A stretch of DNA of 64,000 nt from assembly GCF_003858635.1 (NCBI RefSeq), contig NZ_RQJO01000008.1, positions 1,302,001 through 1,366,000 on the forward strand. The letters run 5' to 3'. The translations under genes and the position numbers were made by a program. The notes beneath the pieces were generated by a model. The model had not been told where the DNA came from. It worked only from the letters and a program-made list of their open reading frames with translations, and did no database searches. Below, piece by piece: positions 25,612-33,695 of the stretch; within the stretch, counting starts at the first letter, position 1, and every line of letters begins with the position of its first letter. Source of the stretch: Larkinella rosea. Lineage in GTDB: Bacteria; Bacteroidota; Bacteroidia; Cytophagales; Spirosomataceae.

Positions 25612-26847
25612 ATGAGAGTTTCGGGAGTTTGGGCAGGAATTATTGCCGTCTTTATTATTGTCGGGTGCGATTCGAGTGAAGACAAAAAATTGAAGCGTTC
25701 GGCGAACGCCATGCACAATTGCGCCGAAGACCAGACCTTGAGTGCCAGTGAGGAGCGCGCCATTCGCCAGCAAATCGGTGCCGATGCGAAAATTCGGCGG
25801 ATTGAAGAGATTATTCGCGGAAAAGTCCGGGCCGGTTTTAATGGCAACGTGCTGATCGCGCAAAAGGGCGTGATCCTTTACCAGAATTCGTTCGGGCTGG
25901 CCCATTTCGAGCGTTCTTCCCGCGATTCGCTCAACACCAATTCCAAGTTTCAGCTGGCGTCGCTCTCCAAGACGTTCACCGCCGTTGCTACTCTCAAGCT
26001 GATCGATGCCAAAAAGTTAAGCCTGACCGATACGATTCAGAAGTTCTTCCCGGATTTTCCGTATCACGGTATTTCGATCGAAAACCTGCTGTCGCACCGG
26101 AGCGGTTTGCCCAACTACGCGTACGCATTTGAAGACAGCATGCGGACGAATTTTTACAAGTTCGAAAAACCGTATCCGACCAATACCGAAATCATGCACT
26201 GGTTTGCGAACGTGCATCCGACGCCCCAGCGCTACAACATTCCGGGCCGGACGTTCAGCTACAGCAACACCAATTACTGCGTGCTGGCGGCCATCATCGA
26301 GAAAATCACGGGCATGTCGTTCGACCAGTTTGCCAAGAAAAATATTTTTGAACCCCTCGGCATGCGCAATACGTGGGTTTCGACCACCCGAAACGATTCC
26401 ATCAACCAGTACCGCACGGCCGGTTATCAGTGGAACCGCCGGATTCCGAAGGATTACTATGATAACGTGGTGGGTGACAAGGGAATCTACTCGACGGTCG
26501 GCGATTTGTTCAAGTGGTACCGGGCGCTCAACGGCGACTGCCTGCTCCCCAAAACGCTGCTGGCTCAGGCTTTTCTGCCCCGCAGTTTCGAACGCAAGGG
26601 CACGAAAAATTACGGGTACGGTTTTCGGATGTACGTCAACAACGAAAATCAGCCGGAATACATTTACCACACGGGCTGGTGGAAGGGCTACAACAGCATT
26701 TTCTGGTTCAGTCCGAAAGACGATTTCGTGATTATCATGCTCGGAAATCGTTACAACAAATCGGTGTATCAGATCAAGGAACTGCTGGAAGTGCTACACG
26801 GTCACCCGGCGAATGCCGAACCCGAAACCGGTGAAGTCGACGTCTAA
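25612..26847 (+). CDS. Serine hydrolase lipoprotein, class C beta-lactamase / penicillin-binding fold
   Basis: The protein has about 411 residues. It carries a lipobox (FIIVGC, Cys19) when started at 25612; the 23-codon-longer version from 25543 would hide this signal and overlap the promoter box. The catalytic triad of the AmpC-like fold is present: SLSK (Ser117, Lys120), YSN in FSYSNTNYCVL, and HTG in YHTGWWKGYN. Such lipoproteins are usually D-Ala-D-Ala peptidases or esterases, not antibiotic-resistance enzymes. A second Cys-containing stretch ahead of the domain (MHNCAEDQTL) is unexplained. The gene converges on nadB and overlaps its end by 4 nt. Confidence 0.88.
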   Translation: MRVSGVWAGIIAVFIIVGCDSSEDKKLKRSANAMHNCAEDQTLSASEERAIRQQIGADAKIRRIEEIIRGKVRAGFNGNVLIAQKGVILYQNSFGLAHFERSSRDSLNTNSKFQLASLSKTFTAVATLKLIDAKKLSLTDTIQKFFPDFPYHGISIENLLSHRSGLPNYAYAFEDSMRTNFYKFEKPYPTNTEIMHWFANVHPTPQRYNIPGRTFSYSNTNYCVLAAIIEKITGMSFDQFAKKNIFEPLGMRNTWVSTTRNDSINQYRTAGYQWNRRIPKDYYDNVVGDKGIYSTVGDLFKWYRALNGDCLLPKTLLAQAFLPRSFERKGTKNYGYGFRMYVNNENQPEYIYHTGWWKGYNSIFWFSPKDDFVIIMLGNRYNKSVYQIKELLEVLHGHPANAEPETGEVDV

Positions 26848-28436
26848 CCGTTTTCTTTTTCGATGTCCTGGTTGTAATGCAATCCCCGGTTATCGTGCCG
26901 GGCCATGGCCGCTTTGATGACCAGATACGCCACTTCGATCATGTTCCGCAGCTCGCAGATCCGGCTCGACACTTTCGACTGCCGGTAGAGTTCTTCGTGT
27001 TCCAGGTAAATGAGTTCCAGCCGGTCTACGGCCCGCTTCATCCGGCGGTTGGTCCGCACAATTCCCACGTAGGTCGACATGATCGACTCCAGTTCACGCT
27101 GCATTTCCGTCACCAGCACGAGCTCTTCGGGGTGCGTCGTTCCGGCATCGTTCCATTCCGGCAGGTTTTCGGGAATGGCCGCTTCTTCGTAATGTTCGAC
27201 GGTTTTCAGATACGCCCGATGGCCGAAAACCACCGCTTCCAGTAACGAATTGGATGCCAGTCGATTGGCTCCGTGTAAACCGGTGCAGGAACATTCTCCG
27301 GCGGCATACAGGAAATTGATATTTGTTTGCCCGTATTCATTGACTTTGATGCCTCCGCACAAATAATGCTGTGCCGGAACCACCGGGATGTAATCTTTTC
27401 GGATGTCAATTCCCAGATTGTCAAGACAATAGGCCGTGATGTTGGGGAAATGCTCGACAAATTTGTCGTAATCGCAGTGGGTCACGTCCAGAAAAACGTG
27501 CGGATCCCCGGATTTTTTCATTTCGGAGTCGATGGCGCGGGCCACAATGTCGCGCGGAGCCAGCGACAGGCGCGAATCGTAGTGCTCCATAAACGTCTCG
27601 CCCTTCATGTTTTTCAGAATACCGCCAAAACCGCGTACGGCTTCCGAAATCAAAAAGCTCGGTTTTTTGCCCGGTTCATACAAAGCCGTGGGGTGGAACT
27701 GGATGAATTCCATGTCTTTACAAATCGACTTGGCGCGGTAGGCCATCGCAATGCCATCGCCCGTCGCAATGGTCGGGTTGGTCGTGCTTTGGTAGACGTT
27801 GCCAATCCCGCCAGTGGCCAGCAGGGTGGTTTTGGCCAGAAACATCTCGACCCGACCGGTTTGCGTATCGAGCACGTAAGCCCCAAAACAGCGGTTGTCG
27901 GTGTCGTAGCGGTGAACGGTTTCGCCGAGGTGGTGGCGTGTGATCAGATCGACGGCGTAATAATGCGTAAAAATCTCGATGGCGGGCAGCGATTGCGCTT
28001 TTTCCAGCAAGGCCCGTTCGATTTCGGCGCCGGTAATGTCTTTGAAATGCAGAATCCGGTGATCGGAATGCCCGCCTTCCTTTGCCAGATCGTAATCGCC
28101 GTCGTCTTCCTTGTCAAACCGGGTGCCGTAGTCAATCAGTTCGCGAATCCGTTCGGGCGCTTCCCGCACCACAATTTCGACCACCTCGCGTTTGCTCAGG
28201 AAGTCACCCGCGATCATCGTATCCTCGATGTGTTTCTCAAACGAATCCTCTTCGGCCCAAACGGCGGCAATCCCACCCTGCGCGTATTTGGTGTTGGTCT
28301 CGTCGGCGCGGACTTTCGTGATCACGGCAATGCGAACGGGGCGGCCGGTTTCTTCAAAATGAATCGCCAGTTTGGTGGCGTAACTCAGTCCGGCAATTCC
28401 GGAGCCGATGACGAGGAAATCGAAGTGTTGGGGCAT
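26844..28436 (-). CDS. nadB: L-aspartate oxidase
   Basis: This flavoenzyme of 530 residues oxidises L-aspartate to iminoaspartate, the first step of de novo NAD synthesis; NadA then makes quinolinate. The FAD-binding motif is FLVIGSGIAGLSYATKLA, followed by TKYAQGGIAAVW, the active-site loop KEGGHSDHRILHFKD, and GANRLASNSLLEAVVFGH. The C-terminal helical domain (MSTYVGIVRTNRRMKRAVDR) is complete. Its start lies only 2 nt after the stop of a PtuB-like nuclease gene, so its expression seems to depend on read-through from the inserted defence-like module or on a promoter inside it. nadA and nadC lie further upstream on the same strand. Confidence 0.97.
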   Translation of the reverse strand: MPQHFDFLVIGSGIAGLSYATKLAIHFEETGRPVRIAVITKVRADETNTKYAQGGIAAVWAEEDSFEKHIEDTMIAGDFLSKREVVEIVVREAPERIRELIDYGTRFDKEDDGDYDLAKEGGHSDHRILHFKDITGAEIERALLEKAQSLPAIEIFTHYYAVDLITRHHLGETVHRYDTDNRCFGAYVLDTQTGRVEMFLAKTTLLATGGIGNVYQSTTNPTIATGDGIAMAYRAKSICKDMEFIQFHPTALYEPGKKPSFLISEAVRGFGGILKNMKGETFMEHYDSRLSLAPRDIVARAIDSEMKKSGDPHVFLDVTHCDYDKFVEHFPNITAYCLDNLGIDIRKDYIPVVPAQHYLCGGIKVNEYGQTNINFLYAAGECSCTGLHGANRLASNSLLEAVVFGHRAYLKTVEHYEEAAIPENLPEWNDAGTTHPEELVLVTEMQRELESIMSTYVGIVRTNRRMKRAVDRLELIYLEHEELYRQSKVSSRICELRNMIEVAYLVIKAAMARHDNRGLHYNQDIEKENG

Positions 28437-28438
28437 AA

Positions 28439-29191
28439 TTAAGGGGCGGTGTATAATCGTAGGTTAGTGAGTTCCTGTTCCAAAAGTTGTAGTTCTTCGG
28501 ACCAAAGATCATTACCTACAAAGAACGTTTTAATGCGTTTAAAATGAGGATCATCCAGCAAAACCGTCGCAACGGTTGCACTATACGGTTTTGTAGCTTT
28601 TCCTAAATTCATTAGGTTTTCTAATGAAGCGGTAATTCTTATTTCTTCATCCGGTGTCAAACCGTCATCTGCCAGCTTGATAACTTGCTGATACTGTTTG
28701 TGCAGTTCCGTACGGACAGCAATGCCAATTTCCCGGCGTGGGCTGATTAATTGTTCCTCGTCGTTCAGTTTAAGAATAATAACAGAATTTTTCCCTTTTT
28801 GTGTTCGACCAAATAAGATGTAATCCAGCATATAGAAATGCTCCTTGGGATTGTCAATTACCGGGTTGACAATGGGATGTCTATTGGGATCTTTTTCTCG
28901 CTTGGCGTTATTGCAGTGGCGGCTGGAAGGGAGTAAATTCTCCCAATCCAGAACTTGATTAGGGTAGATTGATTTTGGAAAAAAATGTTCTACTTCCATT
29001 AACTTCCCTTCTTCCTGTAACTGGATTTCCGAGTAAGCACATTTGTAAGCGGACATTTCCAGCAATGCCTTCTTCAGGAAAGAGAAATCCCAAACTCGTA
29101 GTTCTTGATTTGAAATGAATTTGGCGGTTTGCTTTTCAATCCATTCTTCCGTCATTTCGGAAGGAGGATCAGTACGCTTTATTCGAATCAT
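28439..29191 (-). CDS. ptuB: PtuB-like HNH endonuclease (Septu-type anti-phage system)
   Basis: The protein has 250 residues. The HNH core resembles the PtuB/TIGR02646 family: YKCAYSEIQL at ~49-58, VEHFFPKSIYP at ~67-77 (catalytic His69), LDWENLLPSSRHCNNAKREK at ~81-100, and a final His105. In relatives I know, the zinc knuckle uses two Cys pairs (CxxC...CxxC); here positions 54 and 90 are Ser and only Cys51 and Cys93 remain, so the metal site may be altered. The C-terminal ~130 residues are helical and not recognised. It starts 2 nt after the stop of the PtuA-like ATPase gene and ends 2 nt before nadB. In Septu, PtuA and PtuB form a complex that cuts nucleic acid on phage infection. That role is inferred here from the pair. 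Confidence 0.75.
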   Translation of the reverse strand: MIRIKRTDPPSEMTEEWIEKQTAKFISNQELRVWDFSFLKKALLEMSAYKCAYSEIQLQEEGKLMEVEHFFPKSIYPNQVLDWENLLPSSRHCNNAKREKDPNRHPIVNPVIDNPKEHFYMLDYILFGRTQKGKNSVIILKLNDEEQLISPRREIGIAVRTELHKQYQQVIKLADDGLTPDEEIRITASLENLMNLGKATKPYSATVATVLLDDPHFKRIKTFFVGNDLWSEELQLLEQELTNLRLYTAP

Positions 29192-29193
29192 AC

Positions 29194-30543
29194 TTAAGCG
29201 GGAATCAGCGACGACATTTGAATTTGCAATACTTTCCGTTGGTGACTGGAAGGAGAAAGAATTTTATCAAGTTCTTCGTAAGCGGTTTTAGCACCAGCAT
29301 AATTTTCTTCCAGTAACGAATCTTCAAATTCTCGCATTAATTCCAGGTAACGATCTGACCTAGTTTTTTCACCCAAGTCCATCAATTCTCGCAAAATTTC
29401 TTCCACTGTCCAGCCTTGAAATGAACCAAATTGCTGGCGAACGTTAATACTTCCGGTCGCTTCGTCTTTTTCCAACATGACTAGATTTACATTCTCGGCT
29501 GACTGGACAATAAGCGGGCTGTGAGCGGTAACGATAAATTGTGTATTGGGAAATAAATCACTAAGGTATTTAATGATTTTACGCTGCCATTCGGGATGAA
29601 GGTGTAAATCAATCTCGTCAATTAAAACGATCGCAGGCCCGTGAAGCGGATCCTCTAAATCTGGATAGCGGTCGAACATTCGTTTGGCTAAATCTAATAG
29701 CCATGCAATAGTAGCTTGATAACCATATCCTATATCTTTTAACCGAACCCAATTTCGACCAATATAAATTTCAACAAAAGATTGGAGATTCTCCGTAGAA
29801 TTGACCCTTATGTTTTTTATATCTGGAAATATATTACTATATAATAACAGGGTTTTAATTCTCTTTAATTGTATTTCAGCTCTTTGTTGATTTAATGGAA
29901 CTCCAATTCTTGTTGCATAGTCAGTTTGCAAATACCATTCTTCAAAGTTCAATAATTCAACTCCTCGAAATAAGTTAGCAGTAGGGTGTCGTGATTTTGT
30001 CTCTAGTATACTTACCTCAGATATTTTTCTATTTATTCCATAACCATATATAATTAAATCTTCTTGATATTCACTAATAGCATCATAAATATATGCAGAA
30101 TTAGATATAATTCCACGTTTGTTTAAATCATCTAAATTAATTATTCTATCTGTAATCTTTACACGTTTTATTTGGAAACTGTAATCGAAAAATGGAAAAA
30201 ACAAATTGGGCCCTATCATTGGTCGTTCTTTATTGGAGATTAACCAACTAAAAAAGTCTTGAGATTCCAATAGTTCATTTTTCTTTCTTTTATTATTGGC
30301 TCTTCTTAATATTCCACGATACTTATTGGTATATTCAGCTAAGATTTCAAAATACGAAATGGCACCTAATAGTTTTAGAGTGGTTGTTTTACCTGTATTA
30401 TTATTTCCTAATAATACGGTCCATTGAGCAGGTTTGCCAAGTTTATCTTTGAAGTTTATCTCAAAATTTCCCAAGAAACCTTTTATGTCTCTTAAATAAA
30501 GAGATATAAAATAGACTGATGTCTTGTTACCGGTTGCTAACAT
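29194..30543 (-). CDS. ptuA: PtuA-like AAA ATPase (Septu-type anti-phage system)
   Basis: This is an ABC/SMC-like AAA ATPase of 449 residues (AAA_15/AAA_21 type) without a nuclease domain. Walker A is GNNNTGKTTT at 46-55, the signature-like stretch LKDIGYGYQATIAWLLDLA lies at ~268-286, Walker B is AIVLIDEIDLHLHPEWQ at ~304-320 (catalytic Glu310), and the H-loop is VTAHSPLIVQS (His341). Placement directly before a PtuB-like HNH gene is the Septu arrangement; the same pair also serves as effector of retron Ec78, but no reverse transcriptase is nearby. The gene is visibly much more AT-rich than its neighbours, which suggests recent transfer. Septu PtuA is thought to restrain or license PtuB through nucleotide state. 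Confidence 0.75.
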   Translation of the reverse strand: MLATGNKTSVYFISLYLRDIKGFLGNFEINFKDKLGKPAQWTVLLGNNNTGKTTTLKLLGAISYFEILAEYTNKYRGILRRANNKRKKNELLESQDFFSWLISNKERPMIGPNLFFPFFDYSFQIKRVKITDRIINLDDLNKRGIISNSAYIYDAISEYQEDLIIYGYGINRKISEVSILETKSRHPTANLFRGVELLNFEEWYLQTDYATRIGVPLNQQRAEIQLKRIKTLLLYSNIFPDIKNIRVNSTENLQSFVEIYIGRNWVRLKDIGYGYQATIAWLLDLAKRMFDRYPDLEDPLHGPAIVLIDEIDLHLHPEWQRKIIKYLSDLFPNTQFIVTAHSPLIVQSAENVNLVMLEKDEATGSINVRQQFGSFQGWTVEEILRELMDLGEKTRSDRYLELMREFEDSLLEENYAGAKTAYEELDKILSPSSHQRKVLQIQMSSLIPA

Positions 30544-30651
30544 ATGTATTTAGAATAATTGAGATCCTTAATAGAGTATTTAATAAATATGTCTATTAAC
30601 TTACTCACTCGTCATATCTGAAAAGACCATCCTTACCTATACTTCATAAAC

Positions 30652-30873
30652 CTACGTACAATCCTTGAAATCATCTAAATGAGAATTAAAGTCGTTGGCC
30701 ATGTAAGTCACAAGACCTTTCATTGTCCCAAATTGCCTTTCTTTGGCAGGTTCAGATAGTTCAGCTACCGTTTCTGTAGATAAAACAATTTGTAAAGCCT
30801 GTTTTTCTTCCAGAGAAAGTTTCTTGACGGCTTGAAGTAACTCCTCAAATCCAACTTGGACGGTCAGTTCCAT
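30652..30873 (-). CDS. Small antitoxin-like protein (DUF2281-like)
   Basis: This protein has 73 residues, with an N-terminal helix pair (FEELLQAVKKLSLEEKQALQ) and a C-terminal tail KERQFGTMKGLVTYMANDF plus NSHLDDFKD. That tail looks like the toxin-wrapping end of DUF2281-type antitoxins that neutralise PIN-domain toxins. No PIN toxin gene follows; the next gene 108 nt downstream is the PtuA-like ATPase. It may be an orphan antitoxin, or a regulator of the defence-like module. Assignment is from pattern resemblance only. Confidence 0.6.
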   Translation of the reverse strand: MELTVQVGFEELLQAVKKLSLEEKQALQIVLSTETVAELSEPAKERQFGTMKGLVTYMANDFNSHLDDFKDCT

Positions 30874-30899
30874 AACTTTTTTTTGGCTTTTTACTCACG

Positions 30900-31091
30900 T
30901 CAATTACCAATTAGTGCAGTTTCCAGGTCATGATCCGACCAAGTTGATACGGATTGAATTTCGTGCCGATAAGCTTCCATATCAAACGAATTAGGCCGTT
31001 CCTGTTTCTGCAGCAAAAAGGTAATGAAATCAATCACCTCTTTCTGATGATCATCACTTAGCTGCGTGTATTTCTCCAGTAAGTCTTTCAT
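30900..31091 (-). CDS. Small antitoxin-like protein (DUF2281/VapB-like)
   Basis: This protein has 63 residues. The helical N-terminus MKDLLEKYTQLSDDHQKEVI then DFITFLLQKQE matches the usual opening of DUF2281-type antitoxins (a leucine-rich helix followed by EVxDFxxFLL). The C-terminus (SFDMEAYRHEIQSVSTWSDH) gives no further clue. It starts 12 nt after the nadA stop codon, so it is co-transcribed with nadA, and is followed after 26 nt by a second antitoxin-like gene. No toxin gene is recognisable in the locus. Confidence 0.6.
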   Translation of the reverse strand: MKDLLEKYTQLSDDHQKEVIDFITFLLQKQERPNSFDMEAYRHEIQSVSTWSDHDLETALIGN

Positions 31092-31103
31092 TAGTAGATC
31101 ATT

Positions 31104-32114
31104 TTACAACCCCTTACTCATCTCCAGCATCCGCAACACCGAGGCTTCGGCTTTGACCCGAATGTCTTCGGGGACAAAAATCTCTGGTTTTTCGTAATAC
31201 AACGTATTGTACAGCTTTTCCAGCGTGTTCATTTTCATGTACGGACACTCCGAACAGGCGCAGGTGTTGTTTTCGCTGGCCGGGGCCGGAATGATTTTCT
31301 TGTTCGGAACCGACTGCTTCATCTTGTGCAGAATCCCGGCTTCGGTGCCGACAATAAACACCTCGTCGGGCTGTTCCTTCACGTATTTCAACAGCGCCGT
31401 CGTCGAACCCACGAAGTCGGCCTGGCTCAGAATGTGTTCCTGGCATTCGGGGTGGGCGATGAATTTGGCTTCGGGGTATTTCTGCCGCAGGGCCGCCAGT
31501 TTTTCCTGCGAAATGTCGATGTGAACGATGCAGGCGCCGTCCCACAGCACCAGCTCCCGGCCGGTTTTCTTGGCCACAAACCGCCCCAGATTCGCATCCG
31601 GCGCGAAGATGATCTTCTGGTCTTTTGGCAGACTTTCCACAATTTTCACCGCGTTCGACGACGTACAGATGATGTCGGACAACGCCTTGATTTCTGCCGA
31701 GCAGTTGATGTAACTGATTACGATGTGATCCGGATATTTCGCCTTGAAAGCCGCAAACTCATCCGCCGGGGCTGAATCTGCCAGCGAGCAACCGGCGTTC
31801 ATGTCCGGAATGACGACTTTCTTGTCGGGCGACAGAATCTTGGCGGTTTCGCCCATGAAATGCACCCCGCAAAACACAATCATCTCGGCGTCGGTGGCGG
31901 CTGCCTGCTGCGACAAACCGAGGCTGTCGCCAATGTAATCGGCCAGGTCCTGAATGTCGCCATCGACGTAATAGTGAGCGAGAATCACGGCGTTTTTCTC
32001 CTTTTTCATCCGCCGGATTTCGTCCATCAAAACCTGTTTATCTTTCGGCGTGGAGCGGCTGATGTAGCCAATCTGCCGAATTTCTTCATCTAACGTAAGT
32101 GGGATCGTTGCCAT
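31104..32114 (-). CDS. nadA: Quinolinate synthase
   Basis: This oxygen-sensitive [4Fe-4S] enzyme of 336 residues condenses iminoaspartate with dihydroxyacetone phosphate to quinolinate. Motifs seen are [37 protein letters not shown] (first cluster Cys), [16 protein letters not shown] (second), HPECQEHIL, and [20 protein letters not shown] holding the last cluster Cys. Length and motifs fit the NadA type with three homologous sub-domains. It sits between nadC and the defence-like insert; nadB follows that insert. The three NAD genes would thus make up one operon if the insert is transcribed through. Confidence 0.97.
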   Translation of the reverse strand: MATIPLTLDEEIRQIGYISRSTPKDKQVLMDEIRRMKKEKNAVILAHYYVDGDIQDLADYIGDSLGLSQQAAATDAEMIVFCGVHFMGETAKILSPDKKVVIPDMNAGCSLADSAPADEFAAFKAKYPDHIVISYINCSAEIKALSDIICTSSNAVKIVESLPKDQKIIFAPDANLGRFVAKKTGRELVLWDGACIVHIDISQEKLAALRQKYPEAKFIAHPECQEHILSQADFVGSTTALLKYVKEQPDEVFIVGTEAGILHKMKQSVPNKKIIPAPASENNTCACSECPYMKMNTLEKLYNTLYYEKPEIFVPEDIRVKAEASVLRMLEMSKGL

Positions 32115-32144
32115 AGTGTATAAACAAAAACAAACGCTGATTTT

Positions 32145-32200
32145 CTCTGATTAACCCTGATTAACTCTGAGATACAATTATTACACAGGGTTAATCAGAG
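32145..32200. repeat. Inverted repeat between nadC and nadA
   Basis: Perfect 15-nt arms (CTCTGATTAACCCTG at 32145-32159; complement at 32186-32200) fill the nadC-nadA gap. Parts of the words (CTGATTAACTCTGA) repeat in the loop. No T-tract follows, and it lies within the presumed operon, so it may tune mRNA processing or distance the two genes. Confidence 0.8.
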
Positions 32201-32213
32201 TGGATCAGAGGGG

Positions 32214-33047
32214 TCAATATGCTTTTAAGCTCATGTCGAGACTTCGGACCTGGTGGGTCAGGGCGCCGGACGAGATGTAATCGACGCCGGTTTCGGCGTA
32301 GGCCCGCAGGTTTTTTTCATCAATACCACCCGACGCTTCCGTGATGATCCGCCCATTGATCAACTCCACCATCTTTTTCAATTCTGCCGGTTCAAAATTA
32401 TCCAGCAGCATGCGGTTGACGTGCCCGATGGTCAGCACTTCTTCCACTTCCTTCCGGTTCCGGACTTCCACCTCAATCGGCAGCGACCGGCCGGTGGTTT
32501 CCAGGTACTGGACGGCTTTGGTCACGGCGGCTGTAATCCCGCCCGCGTAGTCGATGTGGTTGTCTTTGATTAGAATCATGTCGTATAAACCGATGCGGTG
32601 GTTGTAGGCCCCGCCAATTTTAACTGCCATTTTTTCGCATATCCGGAAGTTCGGCGTCGTTTTGCGTGTATCCAGCAACCTGGTTTTCGTGCCTTCCAGC
32701 AGACTGACCATCGTCCGGGTGTGGGTCGCAATACCGCTCATGCGCTGCATGCAATTCAGCACCAGCCGCTCGGCTTTCAGAATCGACTGCGCCCGGCCGT
32801 CGACCGTCAGCACAATATCGCCGTAATGAATGGCCTGGCCATCTTCGATGTTGACATGAACCTGCAAATCCGGGTCAACTTCGTGAAAAACCGCCTGGGC
32901 CACTTCCACACCCGCCAGAATACCGTCCTGCTTCACCAGCAGCCGGGCGCGTTTCTGCGCATCGGCCGGAATGGTCGAGAGCGAGGTATGGTCGCCGTCG
33001 CCAACGTCTTCGGCTAACGCCAATTGAATAAACTCGTGTAAGGTCAT
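32214..33047 (-). CDS. nadC: Nicotinate-nucleotide pyrophosphorylase (carboxylating)
   Basis: This enzyme of 277 residues converts quinolinate and PRPP to nicotinate mononucleotide, the third step of de novo NAD synthesis. Family motifs are present: EDVGDGDHTSLSTIPADA at the N-terminus, LNCMQRMSGIATHTR, LLDTRKTTPNFRICEKMAV with GGAYNHRIGLYDMILIKDNH, and EASGGIDEKNLRAYAETGVD near the end. It is the first gene of the nadC-nadA-(insert)-nadB cluster, and the region between it and the divergent small gene at 33173 is 125 nt. Confidence 0.97.
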   Translation of the reverse strand: MTLHEFIQLALAEDVGDGDHTSLSTIPADAQKRARLLVKQDGILAGVEVAQAVFHEVDPDLQVHVNIEDGQAIHYGDIVLTVDGRAQSILKAERLVLNCMQRMSGIATHTRTMVSLLEGTKTRLLDTRKTTPNFRICEKMAVKIGGAYNHRIGLYDMILIKDNHIDYAGGITAAVTKAVQYLETTGRSLPIEVEVRNRKEVEEVLTIGHVNRMLLDNFEPAELKKMVELINGRIITEASGGIDEKNLRAYAETGVDYISSGALTHQVRSLDMSLKAY

Positions 33048-33107
33048 GTTTACCTATTTCGGCGAAAGTTAGTGGACTTCTTGAAAAAATGCCTGAAAAA
33101 AAACCGA

Positions 33108-33139
33108 TTTGCTTTCTTCCCGAACTATCACGAAATTTG
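33108..33139 (+). promoter_or_regulatory. Candidate promoter, TTTG-N20-GAAATTTG
   Basis: TTTG at 33108-33111 and GAAATTTG at 33132-33139 fit the Bacteroidota -33/-7 pattern with one mismatch, 33 nt before the ATG at 33173. A minus-strand TAACTTTC (complement of 33064-33071), upstream of nadC, is a weaker mate for the divergent operon. Confidence 0.4.
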
Positions 33140-33172
33140 TTCCCCGCTTCGGCGAACCGATCTAAACCATTC

Positions 33173-33547
33173 ATGAAGCAACAGCGAAACGACTTTATTC
33201 GTTTAACGAGCCTCTTTCTGACCGGGTTGCTGCTACTGGTTGCATCGGGCGGTCCTTCGTGGCTGCCTGTTGAACAACTTCCGGTACCGCAAACTGTTCA
33301 AAAGCCGAAAAACGAAAAATCGACCGGCGATGCCCAACAGGTCATTGTTCAGGCCACGTCGTTTGATGCCGTTGTGACGCCCGCGCTAACGTTTGGGTTT
33401 ACGCAAACGGTTTATTTGCTGCCTCCGACCGTTCTGTTTTTTCTGTTAAAACAAACGGTAATTCCCCGGCATTTTGAAATTCCCCATTTCTATTTTTCGT
33501 TTTTTCGCTTCGTTTTCGGGCATCACATTGCCATTAATGCACCCTGA
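33173..33547 (+). CDS. Small hypothetical membrane or exported protein
   Basis: I do not recognise this 124-residue protein. An N-terminal hydrophobic helix (LTSLFLTGLLLLVASGG) could be a signal anchor. A Lys/Gln-rich stretch and a second hydrophobic segment (TVYLLPPTVLFFLLKQTV) follow, and the end is aromatic (IPHFYFSFFRFVFGHH). The start at 33173 is preferred over an in-frame ATG at 33089 because the latter would include the candidate promoter. It precedes secDF on the same strand by 148 nt. That gap contains the GACAAGAGA intergenic word and no gene. Confidence 0.55.
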   Translation: MKQQRNDFIRLTSLFLTGLLLLVASGGPSWLPVEQLPVPQTVQKPKNEKSTGDAQQVIVQATSFDAVVTPALTFGFTQTVYLLPPTVLFFLLKQTVIPRHFEIPHFYFSFFRFVFGHHIAINAP

Positions 33548-33695
33548 TGTTCTTTTGTTTGAAGTGAGAGTATAGACAAGAGACACTAGAATTATAACCG
33601 GATAGAATGCGGTTTTTCGATGTCTCCCAGCTTTTACTCTCCCGTTTTTCTTTAGTCATTTCTCTCATATCTCATCTCTTTATTCTACTTTTTCA

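Noticed and set aside
27327-28442. 371-codon frame antisense to nadB
   Set aside because: It lies fully opposite a clear L-aspartate oxidase gene and has no family features.
28439-31091. Retron carrying PtuA/PtuB effectors
   Set aside because: No reverse transcriptase gene or msr/msd-like region is visible next to the pair; a stand-alone Septu-type pair fits better.
33089-33172. Longer start for the small gene upstream of secDF
   Set aside because: It would place the candidate promoter inside the coding sequence and add residues without signal-peptide character.
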